DNA of 64,000 bases from an uncultured Alphaproteobacteria bacterium (GCA_929200315.1 CAKMZB010000002.1:18117-82116); one strand, 5' to 3'; positions 11,492-20,495 are shown, counted from the first letter of the stretch. The notes: generated by a model from the sequence alone, not told the origin. Program-made: numbers and translations.

Positions 11492-11983
11492 ATGGCTACC
11501 CGTATTCGTCTCGCCCGCGGCGGCTCCAAAAAGCGCCCGTTCTACCGCATCGTTGCCGCTGATGTGCGCGCACCCCGCGACGGCCGCTTCATCGAGAAGC
11601 TCGGTACCTATAACCCGCTCCTGCCCAAGGATTCTGCTGAGCGCGTCACGCTGGACGCCGAACGCATCCAGCATTGGCTCGATCATGGTGCCGTCGCCAC
11701 CGACCGCGTTGCCCGTTTCCTCGATGCCGCCGGCATCCAGAAGCGCGAAGCCCGCAACAACCCCAACAAAGCCAAGCCCGGTCAGAAGGCGCAGGAGCGC
11801 ATAGAAGAGAAGGCTCAGAAGGAAGAAGACGCCAAGCAGGCAGCCGTTGACGCCGCCGAAGCGGAAGCCGCTGCAAAAGCCGAAGCTGAAGCTGCTCCCG
11901 CCGAGGAAGAAGCTCCCGCTGAAGAGGCTGCTGTCGAGGAAACTCCGACTGAAGAAGCAACTGACGAAAAAGCTGCCGAATAA
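11492..11983 (+). CDS. rpsP: 30S ribosomal protein S16 with long acidic Ala/Glu tail
   Basis: Residues 1-90 form the conserved S16 core ([43 protein letters not shown]), which binds 16S rRNA during 30S assembly. After a short basic linker, residues about 105-163 are almost entirely Glu, Ala, Lys and Thr ([20 protein letters not shown] and similar), low-complexity and probably disordered. Typical S16 has 80-90 residues; alphaproteobacterial versions often carry shorter tails. GAAAGG upstream supports the start. rimM follows after a palindrome, but trmD and rplS do not follow rimM here. Confidence 0.96.
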   Translation: MATRIRLARGGSKKRPFYRIVAADVRAPRDGRFIEKLGTYNPLLPKDSAERVTLDAERIQHWLDHGAVATDRVARFLDAAGIQKREARNNPNKAKPGQKAQERIEEKAQKEEDAKQAAVDAAEAEAAAKAEAEAAPAEEEAPAEEAAVEETPTEEATDEKAAE

Positions 11984-12000
11984 GGTCTCTCCTTATTCCT

Positions 12001-12026
12001 GTCATTCCCGCGCAAGCGGGGATGAC
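12001..12026. repeat. REP-like palindrome, possible rpsP terminator or attenuator
   Basis: An almost perfect inverted repeat with 11-base arms, GTCATTCCCGC and GCGGGGATGAC, around a GCAA loop (one T-G pair). It starts 17 bases after the rpsP stop and ends 17 bases before rimM. No T-run follows, so it is not a classic terminator. The arm sequence GTCATTCCCGC is a widespread bacterial intergenic repeat type. A degenerate copy may lie at 13136-13161. Confidence 0.7.
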
Positions 12027-12043
12027 ATGCTAAGTTAAGCACC

Positions 12044-12571
12044 ATGACCGACCCCGCCTCTCTCGTCCAACTCGCCGTTATTGGCGCGCCTCACGGGGTG
12101 AAAGGGGAGGTGCGGGTGAAGCCGTTTACAGCGAACCCGGACGGGCTCGATGCTTACGGCGCACTTCGCTCAGCCGATGGGCGACGTTTTAAAATCAAGC
12201 GCATGTTTGCCGCCAAAAATGTAATGGTGGTGAAGTTTGAGGGGGTGAATTCCCGCCGGGAGGCCGCCGCCCTCACCGGCACTGCGCTTTTCATCGAACG
12301 CCACCGCCTGCCTGAGCCGGAAGAGGATGAGATTTACATCACCGACCTCGTCGGTCTGGAGGCACGCGCTCCTTCGGGCGAGGTGGTCGGCACGGTGAAG
12401 GCGGTGGACAATTTCGGTGCGGGCGACCTGCTCGATATTTCGTTGGCGGCCGGCGGGTCCATCTATGTGGAATTCTCCCATGCCAACGTGCCGGATATCG
12501 ACGTGGAGAATGACTTTCTGACCCTGCTTCTGCCGGATGAAGTCGATAGCGGCGAAACACGCGAGGACTGA
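12044..12571 (+). CDS. rimM: ribosome maturation factor RimM
   Basis: RimM (175 residues) binds S19 and the 30S head during late assembly. The N-terminal domain begins LAVIGAPHGVKGEVRVKPFT, the hallmark of the family, and the PRC-barrel domain is visible from about 95 with IYITDLVGLEA, DNFGAGDLLDIS and VPDIDVEND. The length is normal. The gene lies downstream of rpsP, as in most bacteria, but the next gene is thpR instead of trmD. The ATG has only a weak ribosome site. Confidence 0.96.
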   Translation: MTDPASLVQLAVIGAPHGVKGEVRVKPFTANPDGLDAYGALRSADGRRFKIKRMFAAKNVMVVKFEGVNSRREAAALTGTALFIERHRLPEPEEDEIYITDLVGLEARAPSGEVVGTVKAVDNFGAGDLLDISLAAGGSIYVEFSHANVPDIDVENDFLTLLLPDEVDSGETRED

Positions 12572-12574
12572 GCC

Positions 12575-13150
12575 ATGCCGCGCCTCTTCATCGGCCTGGA
12601 AATTCCGCCCCTGCAACGAACCGCGCTCACGCTTGGTCAGTCCGGCTTACCGGACACGCGCTGGATTGAGCTGACCGACTTCCACATTACACTGCGCTTC
12701 ATCGGCGATGTCTCCCCCAAACAAGCCGATACCATCGTCGAAGCGCTCGATTCACGAGACTGGACCGCACCACATATCGCCTTTGACGGGCTGGCCGTGT
12801 TCGGCAAATCAAAGCCGAAATCGCTTTATGCACGGGTGGTGGAGGATGAAGCTCTGATGCGGCTGGCGGCCTCCTTGGAGCGCATGATGCAGCGGCTTGG
12901 TCTGGAGCCGAACCCACAGAAATTCACACCCCACGTAACGCTCGCCCGCTTTCGCAGCGCCATGCGTCCGGAGGCAGTTGCGAACTATCTAGACAAGAGC
13001 GGCCCACTCGCTGCACCGGCCTTCACGCCAGAGCGGTTCGTACTCTATTCAGCGCGAGAATCGACCGGTGGCGGGCCTTATGTGGCGGAAGAGGCGTTTG
13101 GGTTTCGAGCGCCGTCCCTCAGTAGCTTCCCGCCAGTCACTTCCGCATAA
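12575..13150 (+). CDS. thpR: RNA 2',3'-cyclic phosphodiesterase (2H/LigT family)
   Basis: The 191-residue protein carries the two HxTx motifs of the 2H phosphoesterase superfamily, HITL at 37-40 and HVTL at 120-123, with the start RLFIGLEIP and a late FTPERFVLYSAR typical of ThpR. It opens 2',3'-cyclic phosphates on RNA. The gene starts only three bases after rimM, so it is probably cotranscribed. The last residues (after about 180) are Ser/Pro-rich and overlap a degenerate palindrome, so the C-terminus may have been altered by repeat insertion. Confidence 0.9.
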   Translation: MPRLFIGLEIPPLQRTALTLGQSGLPDTRWIELTDFHITLRFIGDVSPKQADTIVEALDSRDWTAPHIAFDGLAVFGKSKPKSLYARVVEDEALMRLAASLERMMQRLGLEPNPQKFTPHVTLARFRSAMRPEAVANYLDKSGPLAAPAFTPERFVLYSARESTGGGPYVAEEAFGFRAPSLSSFPPVTSA

Positions 13151-13161
13151 GCGAGAATGAC
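13136..13161. repeat. possible degenerate copy of the 12001-12026 palindrome
   Basis: The sequence reads GTCACTTCCGC, ATAA, GCGAGAATGAC. Each arm resembles the arms of the palindrome at 12001-12026 with a few mismatches, and the four-base loop holds the thpR stop codon TAA. It lies 1.1 kb from the better copy. The arms no longer pair perfectly, so this is a weak call based on eye alignment only. Confidence 0.35.
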
Positions 13162-13191
13162 CGGCGGAGGTTGACTAACCCTTCTGTTGCA

Positions 13192-13977
13192 TCACTTCGG
13201 TGCCATCCGGATCGCGCCGTCGAGGCGGATGGTTGCCGCGTTGAGCATGGAATTTGTGCAAATATGCTCCACGAGATCGGCATATTCCTCAGGCTTACCG
13301 AGACGTGAGGGGAACGGTACGGAAGCCGACAGTGAGCGCACTGCGTCTTCAGGCAGCATCTCGAAAAGCGGCGTCTTGAAAAGGCCGGGCAGGATCGTGT
13401 TCACTCGTACCCCATCCCGCGCGAGATCACGCGCGATGGGGAGCGTCATGCCTTTCACCCCGCCCTTGGAGGCGGAATAGGCGGCCTGACCGATCTGCCC
13501 GTCCTCGGCGGCGACGGAAGCGGTGTTGATGATCACACCGCGCTCGCCATCATCGGTGAGCGGATCAAGGTCCACCATCTGTGTTGCCGCGTGGGCGATA
13601 CAGTGGAAGGTGCCGATAAGGTTGATCTGGACAATTTTTGCGAAGGTCGGCAGATCATGCATGCGCACTTCGCCGGTGTTGCGGTCACGGGAGACCGTCT
13701 TCATGGGCGGGCCAACGCCGGCGCAATTGACCAGCACCCGCACGCCACCATGGGCCTTCGTGGCGGCTTCAAAGCCCGCCGCAACGCTGCCGGTGTCACA
13801 GACATCAACCTTCACGAAAGTGCCGCCAATTTCCTTGGCAACGCCTTCGCCACGCTCTTCGTTAAGATCGAAAATCGTGACTTTCGCGCCTTCCACCGCC
13901 AAGCGGCGGGCCGTCGCCTCACCAAGGCCGGACGCGCCTCCGGTGACGATTGCAGGTATGCTCGAATCCAGATTCAT
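13192..13977 (-). CDS. short-chain dehydrogenase, HSD10 / 3-hydroxyacyl-CoA dehydrogenase type II-like
   Basis: The 261-residue protein has the classical SDR cofactor motif TGGASGLG near residues 12-19, FDLN after beta-2 (NAD preference), NCAGVG, the catalytic Ser in NTASVA, and YSASKGG with the catalytic Tyr and Lys. The sequence resembles human HSD17B10 and bacterial 3-hydroxy-2-methylbutyryl-CoA dehydrogenases, which act in isoleucine and fatty-acid breakdown; this is inference from similarity as I recall it. I start at the ATG at 13977, preceded by a strong GGGAGGA; the longer open frame adds a spurious hydrophobic stretch. It is divergent from the YkvA-like gene. Confidence 0.9.
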   Translation of the reverse strand: MNLDSSIPAIVTGGASGLGEATARRLAVEGAKVTIFDLNEERGEGVAKEIGGTFVKVDVCDTGSVAAGFEAATKAHGGVRVLVNCAGVGPPMKTVSRDRNTGEVRMHDLPTFAKIVQINLIGTFHCIAHAATQMVDLDPLTDDGERGVIINTASVAAEDGQIGQAAYSASKGGVKGMTLPIARDLARDGVRVNTILPGLFKTPLFEMLPEDAVRSLSASVPFPSRLGKPEEYADLVEHICTNSMLNAATIRLDGAIRMAPK

Positions 13978-14089
13978 AAGTTCAAATCCTCCCAGGAATC
14001 TGCCTACGGCTAAGGCGCATGAGGAACGGGTGCAAGTTGCACGGACCGGTTTGCAGCACCATATGATGTTGGCAATGAGGAAAAGCGCC

Positions 14090-14479
14090 ATGAAAAGCGA
14101 GACCATCGAAGAGATCATCACCCCGGCCGACAAGGCCGAGCGTGAGGAGAACGAACGTATGGTGCGCGACGGCTTCTGGCCGAAATTCCGCGCCTTCGCC
14201 CGTCATATTCCCTTCGCCGAAGAGGTGGTCGCCGCCTATTATTGCGCCATGGACGCGAAGACGCCGTTAAGAGTGCGCGCAACCCTGTTCGGGGCGCTGG
14301 CCTATTTCATTATGCCCTTTGACGTCGTGCCGGACATGCTGCTCCTCGTCGGCCTCGGTGATGATCTCGCAGTCCTCACCTTCGCCATAGCCACAGTGCG
14401 CGGCTCGATCACAGATGAGCACCGCTGCAAGGCGCGCGAGGCGCTGGCGGATGAAGTAGACGGAACTGCAGACGCCTAG
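14090..14479 (+). CDS. YkvA family (DUF1232) membrane-associated protein
   Basis: The 129-residue protein carries the DUF1232 signature: LRVRATLFGALAYFIMPFDVVPDML followed by GLGDDLAVLTFAI. The core is hydrophobic, with probably one or two membrane segments. The cellular role of this family is unknown. I chose the ATG at 14090, with GAGG nine bases upstream; the open frame extends much further back but only as antisense of the SDR gene. It converges on the quinone oxidoreductase gene with a four-base overlap. Confidence 0.85.
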   Translation: MKSETIEEIITPADKAEREENERMVRDGFWPKFRAFARHIPFAEEVVAAYYCAMDAKTPLRVRATLFGALAYFIMPFDVVPDMLLLVGLGDDLAVLTFAIATVRGSITDEHRCKAREALADEVDGTADA

Positions 14480-15456
14480 TCCGAAACCCGCAGCAACACT
14501 TTTCCCTTCACGTCTCGCGCTGCGATTTTTTCAAGCGCAGCTGCGCCTTCCTCCAGCGGGAAGACGGAATCCACATGAGGTTTCAACGTACCGTCGGCGA
14601 GCCAGCCGAGGAGGTCATCGACGTTCTGCCGGTTGGCTTTCGGATCGTGCATCGTGAAAGCTCCCCAGAAGACACCGCGCAGATCGGCACCCTTCAGCAA
14701 CGCAAGATTGAGCGGAATTTTGGGGATCGGGCCAGCGGCAAAGCCGATCACCAGAAAACGACCCTTCCAGGCGATTGCGCGAAAAGCGCTTTCCGAAAAA
14801 TCGCCACCAACGGGGTCATAGATCACATCGACACCCTTGCCGCCGGTCGCCTTTTTAAGCGCATCCTTCACGTCCACATCGCTGTAATTGATGCCGATTT
14901 CGGCACCGCATTCCTTGGCAAACTCCACCTTGTCATCGGTGGAGGCAAGCGCGATGACCTTGGCGCCCATAATCTTGCCAAGCTCCACTGCGGCCTGACC
15001 AACACCACCGGAAGCACCAAGCACCGCAAGCGTTTCGCCCGCCTTCAGCTCCCCGCGATCCTTCAGCGCGTGGTAGCTCGTGCCGTAGGTGATGGAGATT
15101 GAAGCGGCCTGCTCATCGCTCACCCCTTCGGGGATTTTCGATAGCACCACGGCGTGGACAGCGATATATTCCCGCGCCGTTCCCGCCTGCACCGGACCGC
15201 AGACGCGATCGCCCACAGCAAGACCTTCAACGCCTTCGCCAACGGCTTCCACAACGCCCGCCATTTCTGCACCAATGGAGAAGGGGCGGGGCGGTTTAAC
15301 CTGATATTTGTCCTCGATGATGAGGCAATCGAAGAAATTCAACGCAGCGATGGAAATGCGCACCAGCACCTCACCCTTCTTGGCTTCCGGTTTTGGAATA
15401 TCCTCCATCACCATGGTGGAGGGTGGGCCGGGCTCTTTCGACAGAAGGGCTTTCAT
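14476..15456 (-). CDS. zinc-free alcohol dehydrogenase/quinone reductase family (MDR) NADPH oxidoreductase
   Basis: The 326-residue protein is a medium-chain reductase of the NADPH:quinone oxidoreductase branch. The substrate domain shows GEVLVRISIAALNFFDCLI and IGAEMAGVVEAVGEGVE; the Rossmann domain has LGASGGVGQAAVELGK. The Cys and His residues that bind catalytic zinc in alcohol dehydrogenases are not evident, which fits the zinc-free branch. The later VIYDPVGGDF and GFAAGPIPKIP are also typical. The ATG at 15456 follows GGGAGA by nine bases. The physiological electron acceptor is unknown. Confidence 0.9.
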   Translation of the reverse strand: MKALLSKEPGPPSTMVMEDIPKPEAKKGEVLVRISIAALNFFDCLIIEDKYQVKPPRPFSIGAEMAGVVEAVGEGVEGLAVGDRVCGPVQAGTAREYIAVHAVVLSKIPEGVSDEQAASISITYGTSYHALKDRGELKAGETLAVLGASGGVGQAAVELGKIMGAKVIALASTDDKVEFAKECGAEIGINYSDVDVKDALKKATGGKGVDVIYDPVGGDFSESAFRAIAWKGRFLVIGFAAGPIPKIPLNLALLKGADLRGVFWGAFTMHDPKANRQNVDDLLGWLADGTLKPHVDSVFPLEEGAAALEKIAARDVKGKVLLRVSD

Positions 15457-15523
15457 ATTGGTTGTGTCTCCCAAATTCTCCTGCCTGCTTTCTTTAGCGG
15501 CCAACGCCATTTAGCAAGGGGCC

Positions 15524-16156
15524 ATGAACGTTCGCGGATATTTCGGCATCGGGGCGGAGGGGATCTCCAAACCGATGAATTTCTCCAACATGGCCCGGAC
15601 CGCCTACGGGTTCGGGGCATCTTTCGTCTTCACCGTCTCTCCGGGGCGGCGGATGCGCGAGCAGATTGCGAAAACCGACACGGGCGCAGCACCCGCCGAT
15701 ACTGGCACCAGCGCCGAACATATGCCCTGGTACACGTTTGAGGACCACACCAAGATCGCCTTGCCCCAGGGCTGTCAGCTTGTCGGGGTTGAGTTGACGG
15801 ATGAGGCCATAGAACTGCCTTCCTTCCGTCATCCCACGCGAGCGGCCTATGTTCTGGGGCCTGAAAATGGGTCTCTTTCGCCGGATTTGATGAAAGAATG
15901 CGCCTTCGTTGTGAAAATCCCGACCCGCTTTTGCCTCAACGTCGCAACCGCGGGTGCCGTTGTCATGTATGATCGTTTCGTTTCACTTGGCCGTTTTCCC
16001 GAGCGACCAGTGCGCGCCGGCGGGCTCGTTGACGGTCCGCAGGGGCCACTCCCGCCCCATGTTCACGGCCAACCCAAATGGATCGCGGGACAGCGGGTAA
16101 AAGGATCCAAAGGCCGCGACCGCCGCACAAAGGTGGGCACGCGCCACGGGGAATAG
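15524..16156 (+). CDS. TrmH-family (SPOUT) RNA methyltransferase
   Basis: The 210-residue protein shows the three SpoU/TrmH motifs: motif 1 in ISKPMNFSNMARTAYGFGA (Asn and Arg), motif 2 in YVLGPENGSLS, and motif 3 in VVKIPTRFCLNVATAGAVVMYDR. These build the knotted SAM-binding site. The target nucleotide is not evident; homologues methylate ribose 2'-O in tRNA or rRNA. After about residue 170 the protein has a basic tail of Gly, Lys and Arg that may bind RNA. AAGGGG precedes the ATG closely. The gene is divergent from the quinone reductase. Confidence 0.87.
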   Translation: MNVRGYFGIGAEGISKPMNFSNMARTAYGFGASFVFTVSPGRRMREQIAKTDTGAAPADTGTSAEHMPWYTFEDHTKIALPQGCQLVGVELTDEAIELPSFRHPTRAAYVLGPENGSLSPDLMKECAFVVKIPTRFCLNVATAGAVVMYDRFVSLGRFPERPVRAGGLVDGPQGPLPPHVHGQPKWIAGQRVKGSKGRDRRTKVGTRHGE

Positions 16157-16379
16157 AAGGTGAATGAGGAAACCACCCAATTCCGGTCGCATTGCTTGTC
16201 TATGGGCAACCAGAAGAGCCGGAAACCTTGATTCCCGGTGATTCGGTGAAGGTCTGACCCAAGGAATGCTCACCCGCTTCAGTATTTGGTAAGGGCCTTA
16301 GGGCACAATGCCTTTTGAAGTACCGTGCCGGAACACCGAACCGGACGCTTGAATTGACTCAATGAGGTTGGGAACAACG

Positions 16380-16898
16380 ATGTTTAATGGCACCACCCGT
16401 ATCGCCATCGCCGCAGCGCTTATGACGGCTGTGGCCTTGCCCACTTTTGCGCAATCCCGTCCTGATCCCATCAAGCAGCACAAGGTCTGGGGCGCGTTCA
16501 GCTATGACGACGCCAATGCCGGCAAGCTTTGCTACATCTTGGCCATTCCCACTGACAAACAACCGCCGGAACGTGACCACGGGGACGTCTTTTTCCTGGT
16601 TTCCCAAAAGCCGGACGGTTCTACCGGCTTCGAGCCGCAATTCGAAGTGGGTTATGCCCTTGCACCCAATGAGAAAGTCACCGTCACCTTGGACGGTAAA
16701 ACCTTTGAGATGTTCTCCTCCGGCAAGAATGCCTGGCTGACGCACGTCGAACAGGAGCCGGAATTGGTGGCTGCGATGCGCGCTGGCTCTTCCATGCGCG
16801 TGCAAGGCAAATCCGTGCGCGGCACGGATACGAGCTACACCTATTCGCTCTCAGGCGTGACCGCGGCTTTGAACGAAGTATCGAACTGCAAGCGCTAG
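16380..16898 (+). CDS. invasion-associated locus B (IalB) family secreted protein
   Basis: The 172-residue product starts with a signal peptide (about 1-26, ending LPTFAQ). The mature part matches the IalB layout: WGAFSYDDANAGKLCYILAIP, an internal DVFFLVSQKP and a terminal Cys-containing SNCKR that could form a disulfide with the earlier Cys. The family was named after a Bartonella invasion locus, but it is widespread in free-living alphaproteobacteria and its function there is unclear. I chose the ATG at 16380 because GGGA lies eight bases upstream; an ATG six codons earlier is possible. Confidence 0.85.
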   Translation: MFNGTTRIAIAAALMTAVALPTFAQSRPDPIKQHKVWGAFSYDDANAGKLCYILAIPTDKQPPERDHGDVFFLVSQKPDGSTGFEPQFEVGYALAPNEKVTVTLDGKTFEMFSSGKNAWLTHVEQEPELVAAMRAGSSMRVQGKSVRGTDTSYTYSLSGVTAALNEVSNCKR

Positions 16899-16952
16899 GC
16901 CTTTGCGCCAATTCGCTTGCTGACACCGTCTAGCCCCGCCATATAGGCGGGT

Positions 16953-18191
16953 ATGGCCCATTCCGTTGATCTGCTGCGCCCTGGTGCGCGCGAAGCCCTT
17001 GCCGAGGGCGTGAAAACGCGCGGCAGGACGCCATTGCTTGGCCTGTCGAAAGCGCAGATGGCGGAGGCTTTTGCAGAGGCCGGAATTCCCGCAAAACAAG
17101 CGAAAATGCGCGCCTCTCAGGCCTATTCCTTCGCCTATGTCCACGGGCACCGCGATTTTGCTGCGATGCATACGCTGGGAAAGGATGCGCGGGCCGTTCT
17201 GGACAATAAGTTCACCCTCGACCGCCCTGAAATTGTGGAAGAGCACGTCTCATCCGACGGAACAATCAAGTGGCTCTTTCGGTTTCCTTCCGGTGGTGCC
17301 GGCAAGCCGGTAGAGGTGGAAACCGTTTATATTCCGGAGGATGACCGGGGTACGCTCTGCCTTTCCTCCCAGGTTGGCTGCACGCTGACTTGCACTTTTT
17401 GCCATACCGGAACCCAGCGCCTGGTGCGCAATCTGACGGCTGGGGAAATTCTGGCTCAAGTCATGGTCGCACGAGACCATCTGGGGGATTTCGGCAAGCC
17501 GGCCCATGAACGCCGGGTTACGAATATTGTGATGATGGGCATGGGTGAACCACTCTACAACTTTGAAAACGTTCGTGATGCGCTGCTCATCGCTTCTGAC
17601 GGAGAGGCGCTTGGCCTGTCGCGGCGGCGCATCACTTTGTCCACGTCCGGCGTGGTGCCGGGAATCGTAAAAACAGGCGAGGAGATCGGCTGCGGTCTCG
17701 CCATTTCGCTTCATGCTACAAATGACGAACTGCGCGACGAATTGGTGCCGATCAACCGCAAATATCCGATTGCCGAATTGATGCAGGCCTGCCGGGACTA
17801 CCCAGGTCTTTCCAACGCCAAGCGCATTACGTTTGAATATGTGATGCTCAAAGGGATCAACGATTCCCTCCAGGAAGCCAAAGAATTGGTGAGACTCCTC
17901 AAAGGGATACCAGCCAAAATCAACCTTATTCCGTTCAATCCCTGGCCAGGTTCGACTTACGAATGTTCAGACTGGGAGCAAATCGAGCGCTTTGCGCAAT
18001 TCGTCAACGACAACGGCTACGCATCACCAATCCGCACTCCGCGGGGGCGTGATATTCTGGCAGCTTGCGGGCAACTCAAAAGCGAATCTGAGCGCCTGCG
18101 GGCATCTGAACGCAAGGCGCTGGAGGCGAGCGCCGGACAGGCGGCAATGGCGACTTATCCTGTGGCAATGGCAACTGGCCACGGGGAATAA
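16953..18191 (+). CDS. rlmN: 23S rRNA A2503 / tRNA A37 C2-methyltransferase (radical SAM)
   Basis: RlmN (412 residues) methylates C2 of A2503 in 23S rRNA and A37 of some tRNAs. The radical SAM cluster motif [11 protein letters not shown] lies near 145-155, and the surrounding LCLSSQVGC and [14 protein letters not shown] are family hallmarks. The later [25 protein letters not shown] and [18 protein letters not shown] match too. The resolving Cys should be in DILAACGQL near the C-terminus. The gene begins 54 bases after the IalB-family gene. The aminotransferase follows within about 30 bases. Confidence 0.96.
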   Translation: MAHSVDLLRPGAREALAEGVKTRGRTPLLGLSKAQMAEAFAEAGIPAKQAKMRASQAYSFAYVHGHRDFAAMHTLGKDARAVLDNKFTLDRPEIVEEHVSSDGTIKWLFRFPSGGAGKPVEVETVYIPEDDRGTLCLSSQVGCTLTCTFCHTGTQRLVRNLTAGEILAQVMVARDHLGDFGKPAHERRVTNIVMMGMGEPLYNFENVRDALLIASDGEALGLSRRRITLSTSGVVPGIVKTGEEIGCGLAISLHATNDELRDELVPINRKYPIAELMQACRDYPGLSNAKRITFEYVMLKGINDSLQEAKELVRLLKGIPAKINLIPFNPWPGSTYECSDWEQIERFAQFVNDNGYASPIRTPRGRDILAACGQLKSESERLRASERKALEASAGQAAMATYPVAMATGHGE

Positions 18192-18220
18192 TTCTCATGT
18201 ATAATCAAAGGATTGCAGCG

Positions 18221-19639
18221 ATGGACATTTCAGAAATTTCAGGCAAAGCCGCCAATTCGGTTGAGGCGCGTGATGCTGCTTATCACATGCATTCCTACAC
18301 CGATGCTCGCGCGCTGGAAGAAAAAGGTGCGCTGATTATCGAGCGGGGTGATGGTATATATGTCTTTGATAATACAGGGAAACGTTACATCGAAGCGATG
18401 GCTGGCCTGTGGTCGGTAGCCGTCGGTTTCAACGAAAAACGCCTGGTGGATGCGGCCACGAAACAGCTTCAGAAGCTGCCCTACTACCACACGTTTTCCA
18501 TGAAGGGGCACGGGCCGTCGGCGGACCTGGCCGAGCGGCTGATCGCCCTTTCCCCACCGCACCTGGAACACCCGATGACGAAGGTGCTCTTCACCAATTC
18601 CGGGTCAGAAGCTAATGATTCTGTTGTGAAAATGTTGCGCTACCATTCCAACGCGCGTGGGTTGCCAAACAAGAAAAAGATCATTTCTCGGCTGCGTGGA
18701 TACCATGGTGTGACGCTGGCTTCGGGGTCTTTGACCGGACTTCCCAACAACCACCGCTCCTTCGATATGCCGATGGAGGGCGTGTTGCATACGTCTTCTC
18801 CGCACTATTGGCGGGAAATGAATGAAGGTGAGTCGGAGGCCGAGTTTTCAACCCGTTGCGCGGCTGATCTGGAAGCCATGATCGAGAGCGAAGGCGCTGA
18901 TACTATTGCAGCTTTTATCGCCGAACCCATCATGGGCGCAGGCGGTGTTGTAGTGCCGCCGGAAGGCTATTGGCCGGCGATGCGGGAGGTTTTGGAGCGG
19001 CACGACATTTTGTTCATTGCTGATGAAGTGATCTGCGGTTTTGGGCGGACGGGACGCTGGTTCGGGTCTGAAACGATGGATATTCAGCCGGATATTATGG
19101 TCGTTTCCAAGCAGCTTTCCTCCTCCTATTTGCCGATTTCTGCGGTGCTAATGAACGACCGCGTCTTTGGGCCAATTGCCGATGAAAGCCACAAGATTGG
19201 CGTTTTCGGTCATGGGGTTACCACTGCCGGACACCCGGTCGCTGCGGCAGTTGCGTTGGAAAATCTCGCCATTATCGAGGGTGATGGATTGGTGCAAAAT
19301 GTTGCTGAACTTGCGCCGCATTTTGCAAAACGTCTGGACGAATTTCTTGATCATCCGCTGGTCGGCGAGGTGCGCCATTGCGGGCTCATTGGGGCGATTG
19401 AGTTGGTAACTGACAAAGGCGCAAAAACTGCACTTGAAAAGCCCGGGGCGCTTGGTGCCCAGGCGGCGGCGCATCTGCAGGACGGGGGAGTAATTTCCCG
19501 CGCAATACTGGACGCACTGGCTTTTTGCCCGCCGCTTATCATCGATTCTGCCGGGATTGACGCGATGTTCGATGCCACGAAAGCGGGGCTCGATGCGACC
19601 CTGGCAGACCTCCAGCGAGACGGGATCAGCGTCTCCTAG
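18221..19639 (+). CDS. class III PLP aminotransferase (omega-transaminase type)
   Basis: The protein of about 472 residues is a fold-type I aminotransferase of class III. It shows GLWSVAVGF, TNSGSEANDSVVKM (PLP phosphate region), RLRGYHGVT, FIADEVICGFGRTG with the PLP-binding Asp, and the Schiff-base Lys297 in VVSKQLSSSYLP. This last sequence is typical of omega-transaminases acting on beta-alanine, putrescine or other amines with pyruvate. The exact substrate is unclear. Two starts are possible, 18197 and 18221; I prefer 18221, which has AGGA at a good distance. The gene lies close behind rlmN. Confidence 0.9.
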   Translation: MDISEISGKAANSVEARDAAYHMHSYTDARALEEKGALIIERGDGIYVFDNTGKRYIEAMAGLWSVAVGFNEKRLVDAATKQLQKLPYYHTFSMKGHGPSADLAERLIALSPPHLEHPMTKVLFTNSGSEANDSVVKMLRYHSNARGLPNKKKIISRLRGYHGVTLASGSLTGLPNNHRSFDMPMEGVLHTSSPHYWREMNEGESEAEFSTRCAADLEAMIESEGADTIAAFIAEPIMGAGGVVVPPEGYWPAMREVLERHDILFIADEVICGFGRTGRWFGSETMDIQPDIMVVSKQLSSSYLPISAVLMNDRVFGPIADESHKIGVFGHGVTTAGHPVAAAVALENLAIIEGDGLVQNVAELAPHFAKRLDEFLDHPLVGEVRHCGLIGAIELVTDKGAKTALEKPGALGAQAAAHLQDGGVISRAILDALAFCPPLIIDSAGIDAMFDATKAGLDATLADLQRDGISVS

Positions 19640-19644
19640 ACTTC

Positions 19645-19661
19645 ATGCCGCAATGCGGCGT
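19645..19661. repeat. 17-base palindromic element, copy 1
   Basis: ATGCCGCAATGCGGCGT, containing a GCCGC/GCGGC inverted repeat with an AAT loop, lies six bases after the aminotransferase stop. A copy differing at two central bases is at 33844-33860, also just downstream of a gene. It could be a short REP-like element or a weak hairpin terminator. No T-run follows. Confidence 0.45.
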
Positions 19662-19753
19662 CGGGTTTACAAATAGACCCGTTTGGTTCGCAAATAGGCC
19701 CCGATCTTTCCAAAATTGGCGTCCTTTATTGGCAAATGGTGCCCAAAACGACC

Positions 19754-20407
19754 CTAACGCCCTTCCTCGAAAAGAATGCGCACCGCGAAGACAGCAAAGA
19801 CGCTGGCAAAGAGATAGTCGATGATTCGTCCGATCCGCGGATTGCGCGACAAAGCAGCAGAGAATTTCTCGGCGGCAAAAATCAGCACCACCAACGGCGG
19901 AGCGCAAACAACGACGAAGTAGAGGCCGAGGAAAGCCATCTTCTGCGCCGCTTGCGGATCATCGACGCTGACGAATTGTGGCAGAAACGTCATGAAGAAG
20001 AGCACGATCTTCGGATTGAGAAGATTAATCCCGATCCCGGCCATGAACGCGCGTTTCAAACTCACCACCCGACGGCCTTTCTTGGCCTGGTCCGGCGGGG
20101 TGAAAGAGGACCCCTTCCATAGCGCTTCCACGGCGAGCCAAAGCAAATAGGCAGCGCCTGCAAGTTTCAGCACCGTGAAGGCGGTTGCTGATGCTGCGAT
20201 GATGGCTGACACGCCGAGCACCGCGAGGGCGGTATGAACCATTGTGCCGGTGGACGCCCCGGCCAGCGACATCAATCCGGCAGCACGACCGGAACTAAGC
20301 GTCCGCGCCAGAAACAGCGTCATGTCCGGCCCTGGCGTTGCCGCCAGCAGCCAGGCGGCAAGTGTGAAGGCGAGGATCACCGGAAGATCGGGCAGGAAGG
20401 TCAACAT
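19754..20407 (-). CDS. LysE/RhtB family exporter
   Basis: A 217-residue membrane protein of the LysE amino-acid exporter superfamily. The first helices end in ATPGPDMTLFLARTLSSGRAAG, the family signature; the middle has AAYLLWLAVEALW, and INLLNPKIVLFFMTFLPQFV is the second conserved region. Five to six membrane helices are expected. These carriers export amino acids or related compounds; the substrate cannot be told here. It is convergent with the aminotransferase gene and divergent from the PAP2 gene. A second, distinct LysE-type gene lies at 28431. Confidence 0.92.
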   Translation of the reverse strand: MLTFLPDLPVILAFTLAAWLLAATPGPDMTLFLARTLSSGRAAGLMSLAGASTGTMVHTALAVLGVSAIIAASATAFTVLKLAGAAYLLWLAVEALWKGSSFTPPDQAKKGRRVVSLKRAFMAGIGINLLNPKIVLFFMTFLPQFVSVDDPQAAQKMAFLGLYFVVVCAPPLVVLIFAAEKFSAALSRNPRIGRIIDYLFASVFAVFAVRILFEEGR

Positions 20408-20495
20408 AGCGCAACGTCTGGTGCCGGTTTCATTTGGGACGGCGGGACATTCGGTGTAGGAGCGGCGCGTTGCAAGCCCTTTTCACTCCAGGACG

